A DNA stretch of 16,060 nt from Chloroflexota bacterium (GTDB lineage Bacteria; Chloroflexota; Dormibacteria; Dormibacterales; Dormibacteraceae): assembly GCA_005879675.1 (NCBI GenBank), contig VBJE01000076.1, positions 357 to 16,416 of the forward strand, in the 5' to 3' direction. Positions 7,143 through 13,800 of the stretch are shown here, piece by piece. Below the pieces are notes generated by a model. It was not told the origin of the DNA, searched no databases, and saw only the letters and a program-made list of their open reading frames with translations. Position numbers and translations under genes: made by a program. The first letter of the stretch is position 1; the number at the start of each line of letters is the position of its first letter.

Positions 7143-8423
7143 ATGCTCGATTTGCTCCTCCGCGGCGCCCGCCTCCCAGGCGAGATGGAGACCCGCGACA
7201 TCGGCATCAAGGACGGGCTCATCAGCGAGCTGGAGCCCGAGGCCCAGCAGACCATCGACCTCGCCGGGGCGCTCGTGACGCCTGCCCTGGTTGAGCCGCA
7301 CATCCACCTCGACGCCGTCCTGACCGTCGGCGAGCCGCGGCACAACGAAACCGGGTCGCTCTTCGAGGGGATCGCCATCTGGTCCGAGCGCGTGAAGAGC
7401 CTGACCGTGGACGACGTGAAGCAGCGCGTGCGCACCGTCCTCCGGTGGCAGCTCGCCAACGGCGTCCAGTTCGTGCGCAGCCACGTCGACGTCTGCGACC
7501 CCGAGCTGCGCGCGGTCCGCGCCCTGGTCGAGCTGCGCAAGGAGATCGGCGACCAGATGTACCTCCAGCTGGTCGCCTTTCCGCAGCAGGGCATCATGTC
7601 CTTCGACGGCGGGCAGGACCTGATGCGCAAGGCGGTCGACCTCGGCGTCGACGTGGTCGGGGCCATCCCGCACTTCGAGCTCACGCGCGAGTACGGCGTC
7701 GACTCGGTGAAGTTCGCGTTCGCGCTCGCCTCCAACAAGGGCCTGCGCGTGGACATCCACTGCGACGAGACGGACGACGACCACTCGCGGTTCGTCGAGG
7801 TGATGGCCGCGGAGACGATCCGCCTCGGCATGGGCGGGCGCGTGACCGCCTCGCACACCACGGCGATGCACTCGTACAACAACGCCTACGCCTACCGGCT
7901 CATCAACAACCTGAAGCGCGCGAACATGCACATGGTCACGAACCCGCTCGACAACGCGACGCTGCAGGGCCGGTTCGACAGCTACCCGATCCGGCGCGGT
8001 CACACGCGGGTGAAGGAGCTGCTGTCGGCGGGTGTGAACGTCTGCATCGGCCATGACTCGGTGATGGACCCGTGGTATCCGCTGGGATACGGCGATCCTC
8101 TGCAGTCGGCCTTCGTGCTGGCGCACTACGGCCAGATGTCCGGGCACGGCGAGCTGCGGACGCTGATGGACATGATCACGTGGAACCCGGCGAGCGCCCT
8201 GGGCCTCGAGCACTATGGCCTCCTGCCGGGATGCCGCGCCGACGTCTGCGCCTTCGCGGCGCCGAGCGAGATGGACGCGATCCGGCTGATCGCCCCGCGC
8301 AAGCTGGTGCTGCGCGGCGGCAAGATCGTCGCCCGCACCGAGCCCGAGCGAACGACCGTGATGTGGGACGACCGGGAGGAGCTTGTCGACTTCCTGAAAC
8401 CCGCGCCAAAGCCCGCCACCTGA
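7143..8423 (+). CDS. codA: Cytosine deaminase
   Basis: A 426-residue protein close in length and sequence to E. coli CodA (427 residues), which deaminates cytosine to uracil in the cytoplasm. Conserved features are ARLPGE at the start, the HxH pair H53/H55 in EPHIHLD, VAFPQQG with the substrate-contacting glutamine, IPHFELTREYGV, H206 and E209 in HCDETDDDHSRF, SHTTAMHSYNNAY, and D305 in GHDSVMDPWYPLG. All residues expected for the metal site and catalysis appear intact. The ATG start at 7143 gives the CodA-like N-terminus. It diverges from an NCS1 permease gene; codB-type NCS1 permeases are the usual partner of codA, which supports a cytosine or related base as that permease's cargo. No paired uracil-specific gene follows directly; the next gene, after 60 bases, is ftsE. 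Confidence 0.92.
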   Translation: MLDLLLRGARLPGEMETRDIGIKDGLISELEPEAQQTIDLAGALVTPALVEPHIHLDAVLTVGEPRHNETGSLFEGIAIWSERVKSLTVDDVKQRVRTVLRWQLANGVQFVRSHVDVCDPELRAVRALVELRKEIGDQMYLQLVAFPQQGIMSFDGGQDLMRKAVDLGVDVVGAIPHFELTREYGVDSVKFAFALASNKGLRVDIHCDETDDDHSRFVEVMAAETIRLGMGGRVTASHTTAMHSYNNAYAYRLINNLKRANMHMVTNPLDNATLQGRFDSYPIRRGHTRVKELLSAGVNVCIGHDSVMDPWYPLGYGDPLQSAFVLAHYGQMSGHGELRTLMDMITWNPASALGLEHYGLLPGCRADVCAFAAPSEMDAIRLIAPRKLVLRGGKIVARTEPERTTVMWDDREELVDFLKPAPKPAT

Positions 8424-8443
8424 CCCCGTAGCCGGCGGACTTC

Positions 8444-8464
8444 GCAGGGTTCCAGCGGCCCTGC
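8444..8464. terminator. Weak hairpin after the cytosine deaminase gene
   Basis: GCAGGG (8444-8449) and CCCTGC (8459-8464) form a 6-bp stem with a 9-base loop, 21 bases after the deaminase stop. There is no T-run, so it is only a possible terminator, or a processing end before the cell-division genes. The rest of the 60-base gap shows nothing else recognisable. Confidence 0.25.
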
Positions 8465-8483
8465 CGTTAGCGATGAAGGACAA

Positions 8484-8519
8484 GTGCGCCCCATCGTCGA
8501 AGTGCGCCCGATCGTGGAG
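8484..8519 (+). repeat. Tandem 18-base duplication at the ftsE start
   Basis: GTGCGCCCCATCGTCGAA (8484-8501) is followed directly by GTGCGCCCGATCGTGGAG (8502-8519), 15 of 18 bases identical, encoding MRPIVE then VRPIVE. Each unit starts with GTG, so the duplication creates alternative in-frame start codons. Confidence 0.7.
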
Positions 8520-9215
8520 GCGGCCGCAGTCAGCCGCTCGTATGGATCCCGGCTTGCCGTCGACGACATCCACTTCGCCCTACGTCCGGGGGAGCTGACA
8601 TTCCTGGTCGGCCCCAGCGGAGCCGGCAAGACGACACTCCTGAGGCTGATCAACCGCGAGGTTCGACCGACCGCCGGCGAGATGTGGGTCGCAGGCATCG
8701 CGGCCCACCTGCTGAAGCCCTCCCGGATTGCCGAGCTTCGACGCCGGGTGGGGGTCGTCTTTCAGGACTACAAGCTCCTACCTCGCCTGACCGCGATCGA
8801 GAACGTCGCCTTCGCGCTCCAGGTCGCCGACCTGCGGCTGTCGGACGAACAGGCCCGTGAGCGCTCCCTGGACGCCCTCGAGGCGGTCGGGTTGGGCGAT
8901 CGCGGCAACGCCTTTCCCCACCAGCTTTCGGGTGGCCAGCAGCAGCGCGTCGCGATCGCGCGCGCGGTGGTCGCTCAGCCTCCCGTGCTCATCGCCGACG
9001 AGCCGACGGGAAACCTGGACCAGGACACAGCGTGGGAGATCATGGATCTCTTCGAGGACATCGCGGCGTGGGGTACGGCCGTGCTCGTGGCGACCCACAA
9101 CGTCGAGATCGTGACCCGGCTCAACCGCCGCGTGCTGACCCTCGTGCAGGGACGGCTGGTGAGGGATCAGCCGGCCGGCCAGACGGGGAGGATGGCATGG
9201 CTGGCAACGTCGTGA
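8484..9215 (+). CDS. ftsE: Cell division ATP-binding protein FtsE
   Basis: An ABC-type ATPase of 243 residues (E. coli FtsE is 222). It pairs with FtsX to drive cell-wall hydrolase activation at the septum. Walker A is GPSGAGKTT (43-51), the Q-loop is VFQDYKLLP, the signature is LSGGQQQR (from 148), and Walker B is IADEPTGNLD with D172/E173 followed by the ATHN H-loop. The VFQDYKLLP and TAIENVAFAL segments are typical of FtsE rather than LolD-type proteins. The first 12 residues, MRPIVEVRPIVE, are a duplicated six-codon unit. GTG codons at 8484, 8502 and 8514 are all possible starts, and the last fits the family N-terminus best. AAGGA lies only 3 bases before 8484. The 3' end overlaps ftsX by 19 bases. 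Confidence 0.92.
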   Translation: MRPIVEVRPIVEAAAVSRSYGSRLAVDDIHFALRPGELTFLVGPSGAGKTTLLRLINREVRPTAGEMWVAGIAAHLLKPSRIAELRRRVGVVFQDYKLLPRLTAIENVAFALQVADLRLSDEQARERSLDALEAVGLGDRGNAFPHQLSGGQQQRVAIARAVVAQPPVLIADEPTGNLDQDTAWEIMDLFEDIAAWGTAVLVATHNVEIVTRLNRRVLTLVQGRLVRDQPAGQTGRMAWLATS

Positions 9216-10089
9216 CACCCCATTTCCTTCGCCGCCGCGTGGTTCTCACCGTCGCCTCGAACCTGGTGCGCTATCTCTTCGGAGGTGCTGCTCGGAACTG
9301 GGCTCGCAATGTTGGCAGCACCGGTCCGGCGCTCGTCTCGATGACGGTGCTTCTGATCATGTCGGGCCTCGTCGGCCTGACCGGGTTCACGCTGCACAAC
9401 CTGGAGGAGATCGAGGCCGGCCAGGCGTCGCTCCTCCACGTCTACCTCCGCGACGACGCCGACGGCTCGGACCTGTTCGCGCTCGAAACCCGTCTTGCGA
9501 GCGATCCCCGCGTCGACAGCGTCACCTACGTGTCCAAGGAGGAGGCGCTCGCTCGCGCTCAGCGGATGCCGGGGCTGCCCCAGCTGGCCGATGCCACGGA
9601 GAGCAACCCGTTTCCCTGGTCCGGTATGAGAGCGTCGTCGACCCTGCCTATCCGACGTCCTACGACAGAGGCGCGTACCAGCGGATACAGGTCGTCCTCT
9701 TCGGGATCGCCGTGGCCGGATTCGCGTTCATCGGCATGCTCGGATTCGTCGCCGTGGCCGTGACGATGAACAGCATCAAGGCGGCCATCCACGCTCGCCG
9801 CGACGAGATCGCGATCATGCAGCTGGTTGGCGCGCCTCGCTGGATGGTGCGCGGCCCGTTCGTCGTCGAGGGCGCCATCACGGGCGCTGTGGCAGGCGCC
9901 GCGGCGGGCCTCATCACGTTCGGCCTTGCGATGGCCGCGGTGGCCTCTGGCTCCGGGAGCCTGATGCAGTTCGCGCCGGGTATCACGGCGACGGTTGCGG
10001 CGCTCGCGGCGGCGATCGTCCTCCTGGCAGGCACCGGGCTCGGCTCGGGGTCGTCGCTGTTGAGCCTGCGCAGGCACATGGAATCGTGA
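9197..10089 (+). pseudogene. ftsX: Cell division permease FtsX, frameshifted by internal deletion
   Basis: The ATG at 9197 has GGGGAGG just upstream and begins inside ftsE. The first ~140 residues contain the N-terminal membrane helix (ALVSMTVLLIMSGLVGLTGF) and the extracellular domain up to YVSKEEALARAQRMPGLPQL and SNPFP. The frame then shifts near 9615. In the next frame the protein resumes at VRYESVVDPAYPTSYDRGAY and runs through three further helices (with NSIKAAIHARRDEIAIMQLVGAPRW) to LRRHMES. Relative to FtsX proteins, about 20 residues after SNPFP (the usual PAS-strand and following segment) are missing. This again looks like a deletion of length 1 modulo 3. FtsX is commonly needed for normal division, so an assembly error is at least as likely as a true lesion. 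The stop overlaps the next gene as GTGA. Confidence 0.87.
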
Positions 10090-11348
10090 GAGCGCTCGTC
10101 GTCGCCCTCGCGCTGGCTTTCTTACTGCTGAGCGCGGATCGGGCCGCGGTCACGGCAGGGAGCTCGCCCTCAGACCCGCAGCAGCAGCTCGCGATCATCG
10201 CGCAGGTTCGCGCCCAGCTCGGGAGCAACCTGGCCGATGCGCTGGCCGCCCAACAGCAGCTCCAGCAGTCCCTGCAGGCCAACGCCGCTCAGCAGGCGCA
10301 GGTGCAGCGACAGATAAGCGACGTCAACGCCAGGATCGCCGACCTGGAGCAGCAGATCGCGGACGCCCAGCGCCGCGAGGCGATGCTCGCCCACCGCATC
10401 GAGACCGAGCGCGCGCAGCTTCGGCAGCTCGCGCGAGCAGTCTATGAGTCGCCCGGCTCGGTGCTCGTCGTGCTGGCGCAATCGCAGAGCCTCAGCGACC
10501 TGTTCACGCGCGTCGCCGACCTCAATGTCGCCGGTTCTCGCGCCTCCGAGATCAAGACGTCGCTGGCGAGCGACCTCGTCGCGCTGCAGGAGGAAAGACG
10601 GAAGGAACAGGCTGCCCGTGATGAGCAGGTGGCTCAGCGCAACCTGCTGAGCGCTCAGCTATCGCAGCTGCGCAGCCTCCAGGCGCAGCAGGAAAAGTCG
10701 GCGGCGCAGCTCGAGCAGAAGATCGCCGAAACGCGGTACGAGCTGGCAAGACTAAACAGGCAGTCCACGCAGCTGTCGCAGGCCGTGGCCGACATGCTGC
10801 AGCAGCAGCAGGACGCGATCATCGCCGCGGCCATGCAGTCGGTGTGGGCACAGCTTCAGCTCTGGCTTCAGTCCAACAACGTCGGCCAGATCCCCACCAG
10901 CGCCGGCCACTCGACCAGATATCGATTCATCTGGCCCGAGCCGAACGCGCAGGTCTCGCAGCCTTTCGGGCCGACGACCCTCCCGTTCGAGCCGCCGTAC
11001 GGCAGCTATGCGCACTTCCATACGGGCATCGACCTCGTCGAACCGTTCGGATCACCGGTCCTCGCCGCCGACGACGGCGTCGTGGCGCTGGTCGGCAGCT
11101 CGTCCAGCGGCTACGGCAACTATGTCGTGATCGCGCACGCCGGCGGGTTGGACACGCTGTACGGCCACCTGTCGACGGCTCTGGTCAAGGTCGGCCAGGT
11201 GGTGAACCAGGGCACGGCCGTCGGACTCGAGGGGTCGACCGGCAACTCGACCGGCGCCCATCTCCACTTCGAGCTGCGGGTCAACCAGAGGCCGGTGGAT
11301 CCCAGGCCCTACCTTCCGCCAGGAGCGCCGTCCACCTTCAAGGGCTAG
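10086..11348 (+). CDS. EnvC-like murein hydrolase activator / M23 (LytM) peptidase with coiled coil
   Basis: A 420-residue exported protein with three parts. An N-terminal hydrophobic segment (ALVVALALAFLLLSA) serves as signal peptide or anchor. A long Gln/Ala-rich coiled coil occupies residues ~30-260, and a LytM/M23 domain follows from ~290 to 410. The zinc-site residues of active M23 peptidases are present: H312 and D316 in HTGID, H361 in YGHL, and H392/H394 in HLHFE. It may therefore cut peptidoglycan itself, unlike E. coli EnvC, whose site is degenerate. The coiled coil is the part that in known systems contacts the FtsX extracellular loop. The GTG start overlaps the ftsX stop (GTGA), giving the order ftsE-ftsX-peptidase found in many bacteria. 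It ends exactly where the converging hpt gene ends. Confidence 0.88.
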   Translation: MRALVVALALAFLLLSADRAAVTAGSSPSDPQQQLAIIAQVRAQLGSNLADALAAQQQLQQSLQANAAQQAQVQRQISDVNARIADLEQQIADAQRREAMLAHRIETERAQLRQLARAVYESPGSVLVVLAQSQSLSDLFTRVADLNVAGSRASEIKTSLASDLVALQEERRKEQAARDEQVAQRNLLSAQLSQLRSLQAQQEKSAAQLEQKIAETRYELARLNRQSTQLSQAVADMLQQQQDAIIAAAMQSVWAQLQLWLQSNNVGQIPTSAGHSTRYRFIWPEPNAQVSQPFGPTTLPFEPPYGSYAHFHTGIDLVEPFGSPVLAADDGVVALVGSSSSGYGNYVVIAHAGGLDTLYGHLSTALVKVGQVVNQGTAVGLEGSTGNSTGAHLHFELRVNQRPVDPRPYLPPGAPSTFKG

Positions 11349-11915
11349 CTAACTAAGCGAGTAGATTCCCGGAAGCTCTCGATAGAGGCCTGCGTAGTCG
11401 AGCCCGTAGCCGATGACGAAGCGGTCGGGGATGACAAAGCCGGTGAAGTCGATCTTGACGTCGACCTCGCGCCGGGCCGGCCGGTCGAGCAGGGCGGCGA
11501 CTCTGAGCGAGGCCGGCTTCATGCGCCGGAACCGCTTGAGGATTGTGTCAATGGTTCGGCCGGAGTCGACGATGTCCTCGACCAGCAGGACGTGGCGTCC
11601 CTCGAGCGAGCCCTCGACCATGTGCGCGATCTTCACCCGCCCCGTGGTCTTCGTGCCCCCGCCATAGCTCGCGGCGCGCACGAACTCCAGCTCGGCGGGG
11701 ATGGAGAGGCTGCGCAGGAGGTCGGCGGCGAAGACAGTCGCGCCCTTGAGGATGGCGACGAGCACGAGAGGCGTCTCGCTGCCGGCATACACCTCGGAGA
11801 TCTCGTGGCCGAGCAGGCGGACGCGCTTGCCGATGCGCTCGGACGAGATCATCGCCCGGCCGGGCGAGCGCCTCGAACCGCGTGCGCGCGGCGCGGAAGC
11901 AAGCACCTCTGGCAT
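11349..11915 (-). CDS. hpt: Hypoxanthine(-guanine) phosphoribosyltransferase
   Basis: A 188-residue type I phosphoribosyltransferase that salvages hypoxanthine and guanine to IMP and GMP with PRPP. The PRPP loop VLLVEDIVDSGRT covers residues 109-121. LKG at 56-58 and ASYGGGTKTTGRV near 82-94 are as in bacterial Hpt, and FVIGYGLDYAGLYRELPGIY closes the protein in the usual way. The ATG ending at 11915 gives about 20 residues more than typical; the ATG ending at 11852 (MISSERIGKRV) matches the family start better, though neither has a clear Shine-Dalgarno. It lies tail to tail, with no bases between, against the M23 peptidase gene. The start is 26 bases from the divergent iron-sulfur gene. Hpt often neighbours ftsH and tilS in other bacteria, which are not seen here. 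Confidence 0.92.
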   Translation of the reverse strand: MPEVLASAPRARGSRRSPGRAMISSERIGKRVRLLGHEISEVYAGSETPLVLVAILKGATVFAADLLRSLSIPAELEFVRAASYGGGTKTTGRVKIAHMVEGSLEGRHVLLVEDIVDSGRTIDTILKRFRRMKPASLRVAALLDRPARREVDVKIDFTGFVIPDRFVIGYGLDYAGLYRELPGIYSLS

Positions 11916-11941
11916 GCAAGAGAGAGTCTAGTGTTGGCTGA

Positions 11942-12442
11942 ATGAGGAAGGTCTACCGCGGCCGCGACGTCGAGGTGAGCTTCGACCTGGACCTGTGCGT
12001 CCACATCGGCGAATGCCTGCGCGGCGACACCAGCGTGTTCCAGCTCGATCGCCGGCCCTGGGTGCTGCCGGATGCAGGCGAGGCGGAGGTCGTGGCCCAG
12101 GTGGTGGAGCGATGCCCGAGCGGCGCCCTGCTGTACAGGCGCCTGGATGGTGGGGCGCAGGAGTCGCGCGCCGGAGAGACGAAGGTCGTTCCCGTTCGCG
12201 ACGGTCCGCTTCTGGTGACCGGCGCGATCACCGTCGCGCGCGAGGACGGGACCGTGGAGACTCTGCCGCGCGCGACCTTGTGCCGGTGCGGCCACTCTGA
12301 GCACAAGCCGTTCTGCGACAACAAGCACCTGGCGGCCGGATTTCGCGCGCCTGGCGTGCCCTACAAAATCCACCTGAGCCAGGTGCGCGTTCGCCTCGAC
12401 CGGCCGCTGACCAAGGCCGAAGACCCGCGCCGCCTGGACTAA
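11942..12442 (+). CDS. Iron-sulfur protein: Fer4_19 domain fused to a CDGSH domain
   Basis: A 166-residue cytoplasmic protein with two iron-sulfur domains. Residues ~4-65 resemble the divergent mono-cluster ferredoxin domain (Fer4_19), with C19, C25 (CVHIGEC) and C58 in ERCPSGALLY. Residues ~87-130 are a CDGSH-type domain whose 2Fe-2S ligands C114, C116, C125 and H129 are all present in CRCGHSEHKPFCDNKH. The usual D-G-[S/A/T]-H end is D-N-K-H here, a change next to the histidine ligand that could alter the cluster's redox potential or release. Such fusions occur in many soil bacteria; their role is unknown, with redox or cluster transfer suggested. It diverges from hpt with only 26 bases between. 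A double-hairpin repeat begins 9 bases past its stop. Confidence 0.85.
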   Translation: MRKVYRGRDVEVSFDLDLCVHIGECLRGDTSVFQLDRRPWVLPDAGEAEVVAQVVERCPSGALLYRRLDGGAQESRAGETKVVPVRDGPLLVTGAITVAREDGTVETLPRATLCRCGHSEHKPFCDNKHLAAGFRAPGVPYKIHLSQVRVRLDRPLTKAEDPRRLD

Positions 12443-12450
12443 TTACAGGT

Positions 12451-12500
12451 GGCTCTTCCCCATTTATGGGGAAGTACCCGCCGCAGGCGGGGGATGGGGC
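12451..12500. repeat. 50-bp double-hairpin repeat, copy 1 (possible bidirectional terminator)
   Basis: The unit begins GGCTCTTCCCCATTTATGGG. Hairpin A is TTCCCCAT paired with ATGGGGAA around TT (8 bp). Hairpin B is CCCGCC paired with GGCGGG around GCA (6 bp). Copy 2 at 15102-15151 is the same length and orientation with 45 of 50 bases identical. Copy 1 lies in the 72-base gap between two converging genes, where it could stop transcription from both sides. No T-run follows. Confidence 0.85.
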
Positions 12501-12514
12501 AGTCCGCAGTCCTG

Positions 12515-13741
12515 TCAGCGGTGCAGCACGGACTGCACCGAGCTCTCGGCCACCAGCCGCCCCCGGAACCACACCTTCTCCGGCATCGGCTGCAGCCGCA
12601 AGGCTTCGCTCCACGACGGCGCGGGAAGGAGCTGCAGGTCGGCGCGGACTCCCGGACGCAGGCCATAGTCCGTCAGCCGCATCGCCCTCGCCGGGGCGTC
12701 AGTGATAGCGCGGAGCGCAAAGTCCAGGTCGGCACGCGTCGTCAGGTGCGCCGCGTGTGCGGAGATGAGCGCGACCTCCAGCATCGAGCCGCGCCCGAAT
12801 GGATAGAAGCCGTCGTTGACGCAGTCCTGCCCGAACAGCACGTTGACCCCCGCGGCGCGGAGCTCGCCGATCCGCGTGGTGCCGCGGCGGACCAGGCCCC
12901 GGTCGCCGCGCCCCTGCAGCACCAGGTTGGTGACGGGGTTGGCGGCGATCGAGATCTCCGCCCGCCGGCATTTCTCGATCACCCGCTCCGCGTACTCGTG
13001 GTCTGCGGCCGCGAGCGAGCACACATGTCCAGCGCATACCCGGCCGGCAAACCCGCGCGCGAGCGCCTCGTCGGCGACCATCTCCAGCGTCCGCACGCCG
13101 CCGTCGTCGGTCTCGTCCACGTGCATGTCGAGGTCGCGGTCGAAGCGCTCGGCGAGCTCGAAGCACAGCCGCACGTGCTCGCGCTGCGACGCCTCGTCCA
13201 CCTCCCAGTGCGGCATGCCGCCCACCACGTCCGCCCCGGCCTCGACGGCCGCCTCCATCAGCGCGTACGCGCCTGGATCGCGTAGCAGACCCTCCTGCGG
13301 AAACGCGATCGTCTGCACCTCTGCGATCCCGGAGCAGTCCGCGGCCGCCGCCAGCACGCCGTCCAGGGGCGTCAGGCCGCCGATGGTGTCGACGTCGACG
13401 TGCGACCGCAGCCGGGTCGTGCCCAGGCGCACCGACTCCTCGATGACCGCTCGGGCCCGGGCGCGAACGTCCTCCGCCGTGTACCTGCGCTTGCGCTCAT
13501 GGATGGCGCCGATGGCGCCGGCCAGCGTCCCGTCATGCTCCCGCAGCTCGTCCCGGATGAGGACCTTGTCGAGGTGCACGTGCGCGTCGATGAAGGTGGG
13601 GAGGAGCAGCTTGCCCGCGCAGTCGATCGCGTCGGGAACCCCACCCGCGGCGCCCGGCCCAACCTGGGCGATCCGGTCGCCCTCCACAACCACGTCGGCG
13701 GTGGAACCGTCGGCGAGGCGGGCATCTTGCAAAGCCCACAT
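12515..13741 (-). CDS. Cytosine deaminase-like amidohydrolase (substrate uncertain)
   Basis: A 408-residue amidohydrolase of the CodA branch, a diverged paralogue of the codA at 7143. Visible site residues are H54/H56 in DAHVHLDK, TIAFPQEG with the substrate-contacting glutamine, PHWEVDE, HVDETDD with the proton-shuttle glutamate, and AGHVCSLAAADHEYAE. The metal aspartate lies in FGQDCVNDGFYPFG, where CodA has GHD. The GQD form and the many substitutions around the pocket suggest a different amino-pyrimidine, pterin or triazine-like substrate. Cytosine deaminase activity is possible but not shown. The ATG ending at 13741 gives the normal family start. TAAGGT about a dozen bases upstream is a weak ribosome-binding site. 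It diverges from a uracil/xanthine-type permease, suggesting uptake and deamination of a related base. Confidence 0.8.
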   Translation of the reverse strand: MWALQDARLADGSTADVVVEGDRIAQVGPGAAGGVPDAIDCAGKLLLPTFIDAHVHLDKVLIRDELREHDGTLAGAIGAIHERKRRYTAEDVRARARAVIEESVRLGTTRLRSHVDVDTIGGLTPLDGVLAAAADCSGIAEVQTIAFPQEGLLRDPGAYALMEAAVEAGADVVGGMPHWEVDEASQREHVRLCFELAERFDRDLDMHVDETDDGGVRTLEMVADEALARGFAGRVCAGHVCSLAAADHEYAERVIEKCRRAEISIAANPVTNLVLQGRGDRGLVRRGTTRIGELRAAGVNVLFGQDCVNDGFYPFGRGSMLEVALISAHAAHLTTRADLDFALRAITDAPARAMRLTDYGLRPGVRADLQLLPAPSWSEALRLQPMPEKVWFRGRLVAESSVQSVLHR

Positions 13742-13800
13742 GGGGGGCTTACCTTAGCGCCGGGCCCGGGTGGGCCGGGCGTATTGGAGGGGTAGCGCTG
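13742..13800. promoter_or_regulatory. Divergent control region between deaminase-like gene and NCS2 permease
   Basis: This 59-base gap is very GC-rich in the middle, with GGCCC and GGGCC arms around GGGT and an overlapping CCGGGCCCGG palindrome, a possible operator or hairpin. GGAGGGG (13786-13792), 8 bases before the permease ATG, is a strong ribosome-binding site. No convincing -35/-10 pair is visible for either gene. Confidence 0.4.

Noticed and set aside
8473..8483. ATG at 8473 as the ftsE start
   Set aside because: It is not in the ftsE frame.
9192..9196. ATG at 9192 as the ftsX start
   Set aside because: It is in the ftsE frame; the ATG at 9197 reads into the FtsX protein with proper Shine-Dalgarno spacing.
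9600..9640. Programmed ribosomal frameshifting in ftsX (and likewise in the NCS1 permease)
   Set aside because: No slippery heptamer is seen, and about 20 family residues are missing at each junction, so a simple frame change would not restore the protein.
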